A DNA stretch of 64,000 nt from Gillisia sp. CAL575 (GTDB lineage: Bacteria > Bacteroidota > Bacteroidia > Flavobacteriales > Flavobacteriaceae). A program made the position numbers and the translations under genes. The notes under the pieces were generated by a model that saw nothing but the letters and a program-made list of their open reading frames with translations, was not told the DNA's origin and searched no databases. Of this stretch, positions 10,501 through 17,935 are shown piece by piece (the first letter of the stretch is position 1; each line of letters begins with the position of its first letter). The stretch is taken from contig NZ_APHJ01000054.1 in NCBI RefSeq assembly GCF_000403785.1, positions 186,001 through 250,000 on the forward strand, in the 5' to 3' direction.

Positions 10501-12472
10501 TGAGATCTTTAATGCTATAATTATTTAAGGATAGGTCGGTAATAGTAGCATCTAAATTGGCATTTAAATGATTTAGATCTTTCCCATTCCCACTTGTAGT
10601 GATTTTAAGATCTAAGGTGCCTAAATTATCCATTTTGAGCAAATTCCCAAGATTTAGCTTTATAGTTTCAAATTGGGCATTGAAAGAAATTTCATTTTCA
10701 AAATTAAAATCACCAATCATCTTGATATCACCATTGGAAGTAGTTAAATAAGAATTGGTCTTTAATGAGCTTAAGTCTCCAGAAAAACTTCCTTTCAATG
10801 ATACTGAATTTGGTATTTCTATTCCTAGATCTTCCTCCTTCACAAAGCTATTTAAATCCTTTCGTATAGATCTAAAATTCACATTACTGAAGTTGTAGCT
10901 TAAATTATCTACATCCATGGGATTAGAAATAGTCCCATTTGCATATAATGAAGTACTATTTCCCCAATTAATAGAAGCATTAGAAACACTTAAACCTTTA
11001 CCAGATCCATCTATATTAAATTGTCCAGATAAATTTTTGGCACTTAATGCCTTTATATATTCATTCTTTTTCAACTCGGGCATATAAACAAATAGATCCT
11101 TCATGTCTACTGCGAAATTCGAAATTTCTGCATTTAGATCGATTTCTTCAGGAGTATTGATAAGCTGTGTAATACTTTTATATGCAAGAGCAGCATTTCC
11201 ATCTATTACATTGTCATTCAATTTAAGTTGAAGACTGTTTAAATTTAAATTAGTATCTGTAACCTCTAAATTTCCCTTGAGTTCTCTAAGATTTAACCCT
11301 GAACTTTCCTCAAATGTGAGTTTATCAATTGAAGCACCTACAGTTTCATTTTTTAAATAAATATTAGTTGCTTCAAAATTAAGATTAGAAACTGCCAGAG
11401 CATTTGCATTGTAAGTTTCAGCCTGAATCTTAGCTCCATCTACCAGATATGTAAATTCATCAGCAATGAAAGAAACCTTATTGACCTGAACATCCCAATT
11501 TGGCCAAGCAAATTCTTCCAAAGATTTTTCGATGTCTTGAGGAACTTCCCGTACTTTTTCGTCAGCAATAGAATTGACTTCTAAAATAATATCCGATTCC
11601 TTTAAAAGAAGATCTTCAATTAGAACTATATTATTTTGAAGATCCATTTTTGGAATAGAAGTCTTTAATTGACCTATATCTAATTTGGCAGCCAAGCCAT
11701 CTGGTGCAGAACTATAATAGGTAGAAACATTTTCTATTTCTAAACCCTTTAAAATAATAAACGGCATTGGAGATGAAGATTCTTCCTCCGACTCTGGAAA
11801 AGGTTTAGTTTGTATATAAACAATAGAAGAATTTCTTAATCGAGCTTTAGAGATGTTAAACCTCATGTTCTCCATATTGGTCTCTTCCATTTCCAAAAGA
11901 AATTCTTCTATATGAAGATCAGCTTCAATTCCACCAACCTGATCTTTAAAAGATATTTTAAAATCATTGAATTTGAAATCACCTAATTTTAAGCTCATAG
12001 GATCAGAAGCGGTAGAAGTATCCACTACTGTGCTGTCGGTAGTGGCAAAGGCATCAACTAAGAATTGATAATTAAAACCATCTAAAGAATCTTTTCTTAT
12101 AATATTGGCTTTAAGTCCCTCCCAATCTAGAGAGTTAACAACTACTCCACTTCCCTTAATTAAGGGCATGAATGGAATATCGGCGTCCAGTATTTTAGAA
12201 TAAATTAAGGTATCCCCGTTCTTATCTTCCAGATATAGACCTTCTATTTGAATATCGCCGGAAAATGTAATGAACGCTTTGTCTAAACGAACAATAGTAT
12301 TCGTTTTGTCTGAAATATAAGAAACAAGCTTATTAACGATAATCCCCTGTCCCCAAGGACTTCGGATAAAAAGTAAAATGGTAATTATTAGAATTAGGAG
12401 ACTTAAAAATATCCAGCCAACTACTCTTAGGAATTTATTTTTACTTTTCTCTTTCTTTACTTCCTTTTCCAA
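7481..12472 (-). CDS. tamB: TamB-like translocation/assembly protein (DUF490)
   Basis: A 1663-residue protein with a single N-terminal membrane anchor (about 15-36, followed by FIRSPWGQGIIVNKLV), a very long repetitive beta-strand region consistent with a periplasm-spanning AsmA-like/RBG groove, and a C-terminal DUF490 domain (about 1250-1640, including LSGRIDISSGHYEMSLYNLV). TamB proteins link inner and outer membranes and support outer-membrane protein assembly or lipid transport. The reading frame opens with TTG at 12472; an in-frame TAA lies three codons upstream and there is no ATG before the membrane anchor, so TTG is the only sensible start. tamL overlaps its 3' end. Confidence 0.92.
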   Translation of the reverse strand: MEKEVKKEKSKNKFLRVVGWIFLSLLILIITILLFIRSPWGQGIIVNKLVSYISDKTNTIVRLDKAFITFSGDIQIEGLYLEDKNGDTLIYSKILDADIPFMPLIKGSGVVVNSLDWEGLKANIIRKDSLDGFNYQFLVDAFATTDSTVVDTSTASDPMSLKLGDFKFNDFKISFKDQVGGIEADLHIEEFLLEMEETNMENMRFNISKARLRNSSIVYIQTKPFPESEEESSSPMPFIILKGLEIENVSTYYSSAPDGLAAKLDIGQLKTSIPKMDLQNNIVLIEDLLLKESDIILEVNSIADEKVREVPQDIEKSLEEFAWPNWDVQVNKVSFIADEFTYLVDGAKIQAETYNANALAVSNLNFEATNIYLKNETVGASIDKLTFEESSGLNLRELKGNLEVTDTNLNLNSLQLKLNDNVIDGNAALAYKSITQLINTPEEIDLNAEISNFAVDMKDLFVYMPELKKNEYIKALSAKNLSGQFNIDGSGKGLSVSNASINWGNSTSLYANGTISNPMDVDNLSYNFSNVNFRSIRKDLNSFVKEEDLGIEIPNSVSLKGSFSGDLSSLKTNSYLTTSNGDIKMIGDFNFENEISFNAQFETIKLNLGNLLKMDNLGTLDLKITTSGNGKDLNHLNANLDATITDLSLNNYSIKDLKINGEFLDGEGPVTANYKDENLDIALNGYVNLDTIASQIDMDIDVKGANLNALGFTEKQITSALKINATFKGDLETYKINAAVTDGLAIYDNQSYLLGDVGLSAYVLPDSTSLDINNKMLDLTLRSNANPADLSASLQTHFTSYLHPEKIRDTAVNPVSVIVRGKIIDAPILSDVFVTRLTELDTINVKMDFSEKERTLIGSVNIPYIDFWGTEIDSLAFNINSDASDLKFDFGLNSLTAGPLAIKKTLLDGRITDRKLFMDFSSYNDDKQLVHMKTEIFEANDILYLHIVPDNIILNQQAWEIPATNEVSFYENRIQFKDFSFSHENQLVDFYSDKFGIAKEHIGVNFKNFTLQTFLSYLNPDEYLAKGIMSGDLLIEDPFLETGILADLEILDLEVLGAPLGRLTLDAKSIGNNSYDFNLAVKDGNVDLDVTGDYLANEVAAKLNLDLSLNKFNMIALDGLSGGEITNGKGYISGKMKVSGTTLEPQYNGEFNFNNAQFEVSMLNANFLFENELLKLDNKGIYFNNFKIQDENSNSFVMDGSILTETYLNPSFDLNFVANNFKVLNSTKEDNDLFYGVASFDAKAKLTGDLLLPKLDLDLKVGPDTNITYVVPEAALDIVERDGVVIFVNREDPDDILTKTKEESVVISGYEVNANISINDEAVFNMIVDQETGDNLAASGEGDLLFSILPNGRTTLSGRIDISSGHYEMSLYNLVKRRFEIVDGSTITWSGDPYDANLNASAVYKVETSASSLMAAQLSGADQRDQNRFRQELDFLVYLNVDGELMQPVLTFNLDMPEDEQGAIGGEVYGRVQQLNKQEGELNKQVFSLLVLNKFFPESGTDSSGGGVATVARDNLNQALSDQLNLLSNKILGKSGLELDFGLDSFTDYQGANPEDRTQLEVAAQKKLLDDRLIVRVGSNVDIQGSDQSGESNAIIGNVSLEYLLTENGRFRLKGFRVNRFDNVIDGQLIVSGIALIFTQEFNKFKELFEKAIIDEAKRDEKK

Positions 12473-13013
12473 TCTTTCTTATGCTTGAACTCCAAATTTA
12501 ATTTATAAACAGAGTATATTAAAGAATTGAACTCTTTAATTTTGGATGGCTACTAATAATTTTTTGTTAAAGAAGATTTTCTTACTGCAGCTCTATTGTG
12601 GTTATTAGAGGAAATCCCATAAAAATTACAAGCCAGTAGATGCTAATTACCATATTTCCAGAATTTGGCATAGTTTCTCTTTACTAATAGGAGTACGATT
12701 TTAGTACATCTGTGGTAATTTTTCCCACATAATTTAAATTTTCCACAGAAAAGAATGCACAAATTTTTCCAAGAATGACATTAACAAGTACCTTAAAAAG
12801 CATCAAAATATTATAAAAGAAATACCATAATATTATGATTTACAACTATTTATAAAAATATTTTAGTGTTTTAAAAAGAACTAAATATGGCATTAAAGAA
12901 TTTTGGACATGTGCACTGGCACTGTTATCGCAATAAGAATCAACAGGGTCTATGAATAAACCAGAATAAAAATATTAACAAGTAACTAAGGACCTTTAAA
13001 TTAAAACTATAAT
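12473..13013. other. 541-base intergenic region between tamB and ompA-type gene
   Basis: Divergent promoter region. On the minus strand TAAATTTG (plus-strand complement at 12493-12500) matches the Bacteroidota -7 element TAnnTTTG and could serve tamB, with about 20 bases between it and the first base of the TTG start. I see no credible coding sequence, RNA gene or repeat in the rest; the AT-rich stretch 12780-12900 has no stable hairpin that I can recognise. Confidence 0.5.
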
Positions 13014-13841
13014 ATGAAAAAAACAGTATTAGTAAGCGTATTGTCTCTAGCTATGTTCAGTTCTTGTGTCTCTAAGAAAAAATATGTAGAACTTGAAACT
13101 GAATTATCTAACACTCAAAGCAATTTACAGCGTACTGCCATAGAGAAAGAAGAAGCGCAGGCAAAATTAGATGCTATTGAAGCTCGTGTTGCAGATTATA
13201 ATGCGAAGATCAATTCTTTAAAAGAATCTAATGACGAAAAAATGGAGATGAACGATCTTACCGTGATGTCCAATAAAACTAAACAACAAATGAGAGCTAC
13301 TTTAGCAAAAGTAGATCAAAGTGAATTAAGCCAAGCTACTTCTCTTGAAGATTCCATTAATCTTGCAGTTTCCTATAATTTAAAACAATCTATCACTGAT
13401 GATTCACAAAGTGATGATGTTCAAATTACTGTTGACAAGACTGTAGTTATGATAAATGTTTCTGATAAATTACTTTTTAGAAGTGGTAGCTATAGATTGA
13501 ATAACAAAGCTGATGGATTAATGAAAAAATTAGCAGAAGTAATTAATTCTGAACCTAGCATGGAAGTAATGGTAGAAGGTCATACAGATTCTCAAACTAT
13601 GGTACCTGGATCTCATATTCAAGACAACTGGGATTTAAGTGTAAGAAGGTCTACCTCTATTGTAAGGGCTTTACAAGATAAATATAATGTAGATCCAGCA
13701 AAATTAATTGCTGCAGGAAGAAGTAGTTATGTTCCTTTAGTAGAGAACTCTAATAAAGAAAATATGGCTAAGAATAGAAGAACTAGAATAGTTATAATAC
13801 CAAATCTAGATAAATTCTTTGCAATGATGGATTCTGAATAA
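13014..13841 (+). CDS. OmpA-family peptidoglycan-binding lipoprotein
   Basis: A 275-residue protein: signal peptide with lipobox (FSSC, Cys18), a coiled-coil region about 25-95, and a C-terminal OmpA-like domain (about 140-265). The peptidoglycan-binding signature is present: GHTDS at 189-193 (Asp192) and WDLSVRRSTSIVRAL (Arg211/212), followed by AAGRSSYVPLVEN and NRRTRIVIIP. Predicted to be anchored in the outer membrane by its lipid and to hold peptidoglycan, so a Pal-like structural role. Followed by a strong terminator, so monocistronic. Confidence 0.92.
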   Translation: MKKTVLVSVLSLAMFSSCVSKKKYVELETELSNTQSNLQRTAIEKEEAQAKLDAIEARVADYNAKINSLKESNDEKMEMNDLTVMSNKTKQQMRATLAKVDQSELSQATSLEDSINLAVSYNLKQSITDDSQSDDVQITVDKTVVMINVSDKLLFRSGSYRLNNKADGLMKKLAEVINSEPSMEVMVEGHTDSQTMVPGSHIQDNWDLSVRRSTSIVRALQDKYNVDPAKLIAAGRSSYVPLVENSNKENMAKNRRTRIVIIPNLDKFFAMMDSE

Positions 13842-13860
13842 ATTAAAATCTATCCCTATA

Positions 13861-13896
13861 AAAAGGCGTAATACAAATATGTATTACGCCTTTTTT
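13861..13896 (+). terminator. Bidirectional intrinsic terminator
   Basis: AAAAGGCGTAATAC (13861-13874) pairs perfectly with GTATTACGCCTTTT (13881-13894) around a 6-base loop, followed by a T-run on the plus strand and flanked by an A-run on the other side. It ends the OmpA-type lipoprotein transcript and probably also the convergent ABM-fold gene. Confidence 0.92.
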
Positions 13897-13915
13897 GATT
13901 TTTGTACACTTATGG

Positions 13916-14209
13916 TTATACAGCAGAAAGTATCTCGATCTTTTTAATAGTTGGCGGCTCACTTAATAACTCTGAAGCTTTTTCCATAAGTGCTGAAGCA
14001 ATTTCACCATTTAAATGTGCTTCTCTCCCAGATTCTTTTTCAAAAGTATCAAAAATTCCGAAAGTAGATTCATCTATTTTAAACGAATACCAGGTTATTG
14101 TTTTCTCTTCTTTTCTTGCTAAATTCACTGCCTCCTTTATAAAATTAGCAACTTCCATTTCTTTCCCTTCTTTAGCTTTTAAAGTAGCTAGCAATCCTAA
14201 ATTTTTCAT
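13916..14209 (-). CDS. Antibiotic biosynthesis monooxygenase (ABM) fold protein
   Basis: A 97-residue single-domain dimeric alpha-beta barrel protein. It opens with GLLATLKAKEGKEMEVANFI and contains the ITWYSFKID and FGIFDTFE strands seen in ABM / YgiN-like quinol monooxygenases. No cofactor motif is expected in this family. The substrate is unknown. A DoxX gene lies 70 bases upstream on the same strand; both may act in redox or quinone chemistry, but this is inference. Confidence 0.8.
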   Translation of the reverse strand: MKNLGLLATLKAKEGKEMEVANFIKEAVNLARKEEKTITWYSFKIDESTFGIFDTFEKESGREAHLNGEIASALMEKASELLSEPPTIKKIEILSAV

Positions 14210-14279
14210 TTTTATAAATTTTATTTAAAGCTATTGTTTTCAAAGGGCTTTACCATCTCCTTAACACAAGATTATATAT

Positions 14280-14693
14280 TTACCTTTTCAATAAATAATA
14301 GTCCAAGGCATATTTACCACTTCCAACAATCCCTATAAAGGCATATACTACTAGATAGAACAATGCCAATTCCTTATTTTGAAAAGGATCATTTGCATGA
14401 ACAACAAAAAAGGCGATAGCCATTGTGAGGCATAAAAATATTGATGCTATTCTTGTCCCTAATCCTACTGTAATTAATAGAGAACAAATTACTTCAGCAA
14501 AAACAGCTAAAGTTAGGCTAGCTGTTTGACCAATTCCGATGGGATCTAGAAAAGAAATTTCTTCTGAACTAAATAACATTATCAATTTAGGAATTCCATG
14601 TCTAAGCATAAGGGCAGCTAAACAAATTCGTAAGAATAAAAGTCCGTAATCTGTGAGTGGAAGATTCAAACTTGTGCTGTAATTGTTTTTCAT
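14280..14693 (-). CDS. DoxX family membrane protein
   Basis: A 137-residue membrane protein with four hydrophobic helices and the DoxX hallmark near the start, LLFLRICLAALMLRHGIPKL (conserved R, HG and K), followed by the small-residue-rich helix SLTLAVFAEVICSLLITVGLGTRIAS. DoxX proteins are linked to quinone/thiosulfate chemistry or redox stress in different bacteria; the specific role here is not known. Upstream of the ABM-fold gene on the same strand. Confidence 0.85.
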   Translation of the reverse strand: MKNNYSTSLNLPLTDYGLLFLRICLAALMLRHGIPKLIMLFSSEEISFLDPIGIGQTASLTLAVFAEVICSLLITVGLGTRIASIFLCLTMAIAFFVVHANDPFQNKELALFYLVVYAFIGIVGSGKYALDYYLLKR

Positions 14694-15026
14694 TAAATAT
14701 AAATTTTGAGGAGAAGTTACAAAATATTAACTGTACTGACTTTGACTTATAATGAAAGCTAGATTTAATCCATAATGAGAGGTAACAACAGCGTTCTTAG
14801 TAAAGCACTAAAATGTAAGAATATACCCTACACTAAAAAATGAGAATATATTGATATTTCATCCATAAAAGAAGTGTTTGCTAGCTATTTAACTAAGATA
14901 TCAGTCTAAATATTCAAAATAGAAAGATCAAAGAAAGGTTAAAGTTTTATGTATTTCATCGATTATTAATGTCTTTAGTCGATTTCAATAAAAGTTCTCT
15001 CTATATTTGAGTACCTACTTATTTAT
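14694..15026. other. 333-base intergenic region, start of the usher locus
   Basis: Divergent region between doxX and the first DUF4402 gene. It holds a Bacteroidota -7 element (15002-15009, listed separately). I see no open reading frame of note, no RNA gene and no repeat in the rest. Confidence 0.5.
15002..15009 (+). promoter_or_regulatory. Candidate promoter -7 element of first DUF4402 gene
   Basis: TATATTTG is a perfect match to the Bacteroidota -7 consensus TAnnTTTG. It lies 29 bases before the preferred ATG at 15039. No convincing TTTG at -33 with standard spacing was found, so support is from one half-site only. Confidence 0.5.
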
Positions 15027-15038
15027 ATGCTATCTATT

Positions 15039-15536
15039 ATGAAAAACATAAATGCACTTATCCTAATATTATTATTATGTTTTTCCAGCATGAGCTTTGC
15101 ACAAGCGACAGCCACTTTTAATGCTTCCGTTACTATTATCCAACCAATTGGGATTACTACAACATCCGATCTTAAATTTGCCAACATTGATGCGAAGAAT
15201 GGTGGAGAGGTTACTTTAAGCCCAAATAGTACTAGAAGTACTGCTGGAGAAGTACTGTTATCAGATGGAGGAACAGTTTCAGCTGCATCATTTGAAATCA
15301 CTGGAGAACCTGGCTATACTTATGGAATTACGTTACCAGGAGATAACCATGTTTTATCTAACGGGACTGAAACTATGGTAATCAATAATTTCACAACAGA
15401 TTTTAATGGGGATAACGCACTAGCATCAGGACCGCAAACTATTAATGTTGGCGCAACTCTTAAAGTAAATCCTAATCAAACCCCAGGGAACTATATTAAC
15501 CAGGGTGGATTTAATGTTACAGTAAACTATAATTAA
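15039..15536 (+). CDS. Secreted DUF4402 protein A, candidate fibre subunit
   Basis: A 165-residue exported protein (ATG at 15039; an in-frame ATG at 15027 would add four residues, but MKNINALILILLL makes the better signal peptide). Cleavage is expected at SFA-Q (21/22). The mature part is all-beta, has no cysteine, and carries the DUF4402 pattern: hydrophobic alternating N-terminal strand, DLKFANI, GGEVTLSPNSTRS, and a C-terminal GATLKVNPNQTPGNY...FNVTVNYN strand. DUF4402 proteins are, to my knowledge, associated with chaperone-usher gene clusters in Proteobacteria. Here a chaperone and an usher lie within 9 kb, so a pilin-type subunit is the best reading. Confidence 0.82.
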   Translation: MKNINALILILLLCFSSMSFAQATATFNASVTIIQPIGITTTSDLKFANIDAKNGGEVTLSPNSTRSTAGEVLLSDGGTVSAASFEITGEPGYTYGITLPGDNHVLSNGTETMVINNFTTDFNGDNALASGPQTINVGATLKVNPNQTPGNYINQGGFNVTVNYN

Positions 15537-15555
15537 AAGTTGGCGACCCAACTTT
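15536..15555 (+). terminator. Hairpin after DUF4402 gene A (weak terminator)
   Basis: AAAGTTGG (15536-15543) pairs with CCAACTTT (15548-15555) around a 4-base loop, starting at the stop codon. There is no T-run after it, so it may be an mRNA 3'-end stabiliser or an attenuating hairpin instead of a full terminator. Confidence 0.45.
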
Positions 15556-15877
15556 CGATAAACACATTTCTCTATTTAGTTCCTAAGCAGCATTCTTACA
15601 ATTATCTCTAAAATTAATAGAATTCTTACCTTTTTAAATAATTATCTTGTTTTAACAGAAAAGGCTAATAAATAAGTCTTCATCCATGAGATATTAACTT
15701 AAAAAACGAAGGCTGATCCTACTTTATTTGCATTTACTACTATATCTTGGCCTTCTCGCTTACACTTTATCGATATAATATTGTCTTTTAACGAGTAATT
15801 GAATGTTTTTAGTTTTGGTATATTTATAATAAGTCATATTTGTAGTGTTATTATAAAACAACCCAAATTACCTACAT
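15556..15877. other. Intergenic region upstream of DUF4402 gene B
   Basis: About 320 bases without a gene. The last 70 bases hold the promoter at 15814-15842. I see no other feature; short in-frame stretches here do not resemble coding sequence. Confidence 0.5.
15814..15842 (+). promoter_or_regulatory. Bacteroidota-type promoter of DUF4402 gene B
   Basis: TTTG (15814-15817), 17 bases, then CATATTTG (15835-15842), a 7 of 8 match to TAnnTTTG. The spacing is the same as in the his leader promoter of this window. It implies a 5' untranslated region of about 30 bases before the ATG at 15878 and an independent transcription unit for gene B. Confidence 0.65.
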
Positions 15878-16369
15878 ATGAAAAAAATTACTTTTATTTT
15901 GTTCGCTTTAATAGCTGGAACAACTTTCGCACAAGATGCTGCATCTGCAGTTGTAAATGCTGCAATTGTAAGTCCAATTACCATTGTTAAGGTTGGTGAT
16001 TTAAATTTTGGAACTATTAATGGAACTGCTACTGGTGGTAATGTAACTGTAACCAATGGTGGTAACAGATCATTTGCAAATGACGATATGGTTATTACTT
16101 CAGCTACCCCAATTACTGCTGCAATTTTTAATATTACTGCAGCAAGTTCTTATAGCTATTCTATTAGCATCCCTCCTTCTACCTTAGCTGGTGGTTCTGG
16201 TGGAGATCCTATGAATGTAACCTTTACTCATAGTAGAGAAGGTTCAACAAAAAGAATTGGTGATGGTTTAGAACAGGAGTTAAGAGTTGGAGGTACATTA
16301 GTAGTTAATAATGCTCAAAAGGTGGGAGCTTATACTGGAACAGTTGAAGTTACAGTTGCTTACGAATAA
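15878..16369 (+). CDS. Secreted DUF4402 protein B, candidate major subunit
   Basis: A 163-residue exported protein with signal peptide MKKITFILFALIAGTTFA and cleavage at 18/19. The mature chain starts with small alternating residues (DAASAVVNAAIVSPITI), then the DUF4402 block GDLNFGTINGTATGGNVTV, and ends LRVGGTLVVNNAQKVGAYTGTVEVTVAYE. It has no cysteine. It is the only DUF4402 gene of the four with both its own promoter and a strong terminator directly flanking it, as expected for a highly expressed major subunit; that role is inference. Gene C follows on the same strand. Confidence 0.85.
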   Translation: MKKITFILFALIAGTTFAQDAASAVVNAAIVSPITIVKVGDLNFGTINGTATGGNVTVTNGGNRSFANDDMVITSATPITAAIFNITAASSYSYSISIPPSTLAGGSGGDPMNVTFTHSREGSTKRIGDGLEQELRVGGTLVVNNAQKVGAYTGTVEVTVAYE

Positions 16370-16385
16370 ATAGAACACATACTAT

Positions 16386-16418
16386 ATAAAAAGCCGCCCA
16401 TGTGGCGGCTTTTTTTTT
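16386..16418 (+). terminator. Strong intrinsic terminator after DUF4402 gene B
   Basis: A GC-rich hairpin (AAGCCGCC at 16391-16398 with GGCGGCTT at 16404-16411, 5-base loop) preceded by A residues and followed by eight T residues. It separates gene B from gene C. Confidence 0.92.
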
Positions 16419-16455
16419 GTTTTATCCTATTTCCATTCAACTAATTAAATATTAT

Positions 16456-16959
16456 ATGAAATCAATTTTTATACTATTATTATTTTTTGTTTGTTTAGGG
16501 AAGGCTTACTCACAGGCTTCAGCTTCAGCAAATGTGAATGCAAGAGCCTTAGTAGTGGATCCTATTGAAATCTCGAAATCTGTAGATCTAAATTTTGGGA
16601 ATGTTATTGCTGGTTATACATCAGGTACAATTATCTTATCTCCAGATGGAACAAGAACAGCTAACGGAGTTCAAATTTCTAATGCAATCCCAGGAGAAGT
16701 ATCTGCTGCGGAAGCAGTAGTTACTCATGGGGAATATAATTACTCTATAAGTTTACCAGAATCCCTTACCTTATTTAATGAAAGTAATCCTAATCAGATA
16801 ATGATCATAAATCAGTTTCAAGTAACGCCATTACCAGGAATTTCAAATTTAGGCGATGATATTTTAAAAATCGGAGCTACTCTTAACCTCGAAGCGAATC
16901 AGTTACCAGGTTATTATACCAATTCAGCTGGATTTAACGTTACGGTTTCGTATAACTAA
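16456..16959 (+). CDS. Secreted DUF4402 protein C, candidate fibre subunit
   Basis: A 167-residue exported protein starting at ATG 16456. An in-frame upstream start at 16402 lies inside the terminator and would spoil the signal peptide, so it is rejected. Signal peptide MKSIFILLLFFVCLGKAYS is cut at 19/20. The mature part is cysteine-free and very close in design to protein A: VDLNFGNV, GTIILSPDGTRTANG, and LKIGATLNLEANQLPGYY...FNVTVSYN at the end. Probable minor subunit or initiator of the same fibre as A, B and D. No clear promoter of its own is seen; it may depend on read-through past the terminator at 16.4 kb. Confidence 0.82.
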   Translation: MKSIFILLLFFVCLGKAYSQASASANVNARALVVDPIEISKSVDLNFGNVIAGYTSGTIILSPDGTRTANGVQISNAIPGEVSAAEAVVTHGEYNYSISLPESLTLFNESNPNQIMIINQFQVTPLPGISNLGDDILKIGATLNLEANQLPGYYTNSAGFNVTVSYN

Positions 16960-16987
16960 AAACTGGGTTTACCATTTTTCAATTGCT

Positions 16988-16995
16988 TATATTTG
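16988..16995 (+). promoter_or_regulatory. Candidate promoter -7 element of the chaperone gene
   Basis: TATATTTG is a perfect TAnnTTTG match, 48 bases before the chaperone ATG. A GTTTA about 16-17 bases upstream is a partial -33 match. It would drive the chaperone, Ig-repeat protein, DUF4402 D and usher genes as one unit. Confidence 0.5.
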
Positions 16996-17043
16996 AACCT
17001 CAGTAACATAACATTTTAACAAAATAGATATCTAATCCCAACT

Positions 17044-17868
17044 ATGATATTAAAATTACTTCAGCCTACCTCTGCATTCTTATTAATCTTATTTCTATTC
17101 AGTTCTACCGGGTTCGCCCAAGGAGATTTGATGATTATGCCCAAAAGACTTGTTTTTGACGGCACTCAGCGTTCACAAGAAATTAATCTAATAAATACAG
17201 GATCCGATTCTGCCACTTACGCAATCTCCATAGTCCAATACAAAATGACCGAAAAAGGAAATTTTGAAGAAGTAACAGAACCTGAAGAAGATCAACGTTT
17301 TGCGACAGATTATTTACGTTATTATCCTAGACAAGTAGTTTTAGGACCAAAGGAAGCTCAAACAGTACGAATTCAATTAACCAGAACGGGAAATTTAGAA
17401 CAAGGAGAATACCGCTCTCATCTTTATTTCAGGGCTATTGAAAAACAAACTGCACTTGGAGAATTAAATTCAGAGCAAGCAGATGGGATTTCAATAAATA
17501 TTAAAACCGTTTTTGGAATTAGCATTCCAGTAATAATTAGAGAGGGTTCCTCTACTACATCAATAGAATTGAGTGGAATAGAACTTAATAAAGAAGAGGA
17601 GGAAATTATCTTATCACTGATCATCAACCGAACTGGGAACATGTCAGTTTATGGAGAGCTTAGTGTAGAACACATTTCTCCAGATGGAACAAACACAGAA
17701 ATAGGAAAAGTGCGTGGAATGGCTGTTTATACACCTAATACAAAACGAGATTTTTCGATGAAGCTTCAAAACGTAGAATTGATAGACCTGACTAAAGGGA
17801 AATTAAATATTATCTATAAAACAGAAGAGGGAAAACTTTTAGGCGAAGCCAAATTTGACTTGAAATAA
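17044..17868 (+). CDS. PapD-like periplasmic fimbrial chaperone
   Basis: A 274-residue exported protein (signal peptide ending STGFA-Q near 25/26) with the two-domain Ig-like layout of PapD-type chaperones. Visible family features: the first strand DLMIMPKRLVFDGTQRSQEI, LINTGSDSATYAISI, the Y-P-R-V-L-x-P-x-E-x-Q-T-V-R-I block (YYPRQVVLGPKEAQTVRIQL), GEYRSHLYFRAI, and ISIPVIIREG before domain 2. Such chaperones donate a beta-strand to incomplete Ig-fold subunits in the periplasm and deliver them to the usher. It has no cysteines. It is preceded by its own promoter candidate and followed after 67 bases by the T9SS Ig-repeat gene. Confidence 0.88.
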   Translation: MILKLLQPTSAFLLILFLFSSTGFAQGDLMIMPKRLVFDGTQRSQEINLINTGSDSATYAISIVQYKMTEKGNFEEVTEPEEDQRFATDYLRYYPRQVVLGPKEAQTVRIQLTRTGNLEQGEYRSHLYFRAIEKQTALGELNSEQADGISINIKTVFGISIPVIIREGSSTTSIELSGIELNKEEEEIILSLIINRTGNMSVYGELSVEHISPDGTNTEIGKVRGMAVYTPNTKRDFSMKLQNVELIDLTKGKLNIIYKTEEGKLLGEAKFDLK

Positions 17869-17935
17869 ACGAGAAATATTTTATAATTCAGAAAGATTGA
17901 CCTACAGTTTTGAACTGTTTGTAAAATAGATTTTT

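Noticed and set aside
16402-16455. Upstream start for DUF4402 C
   Set aside because: It lies within the terminator of gene B and would put 18 residues before a good signal peptide.
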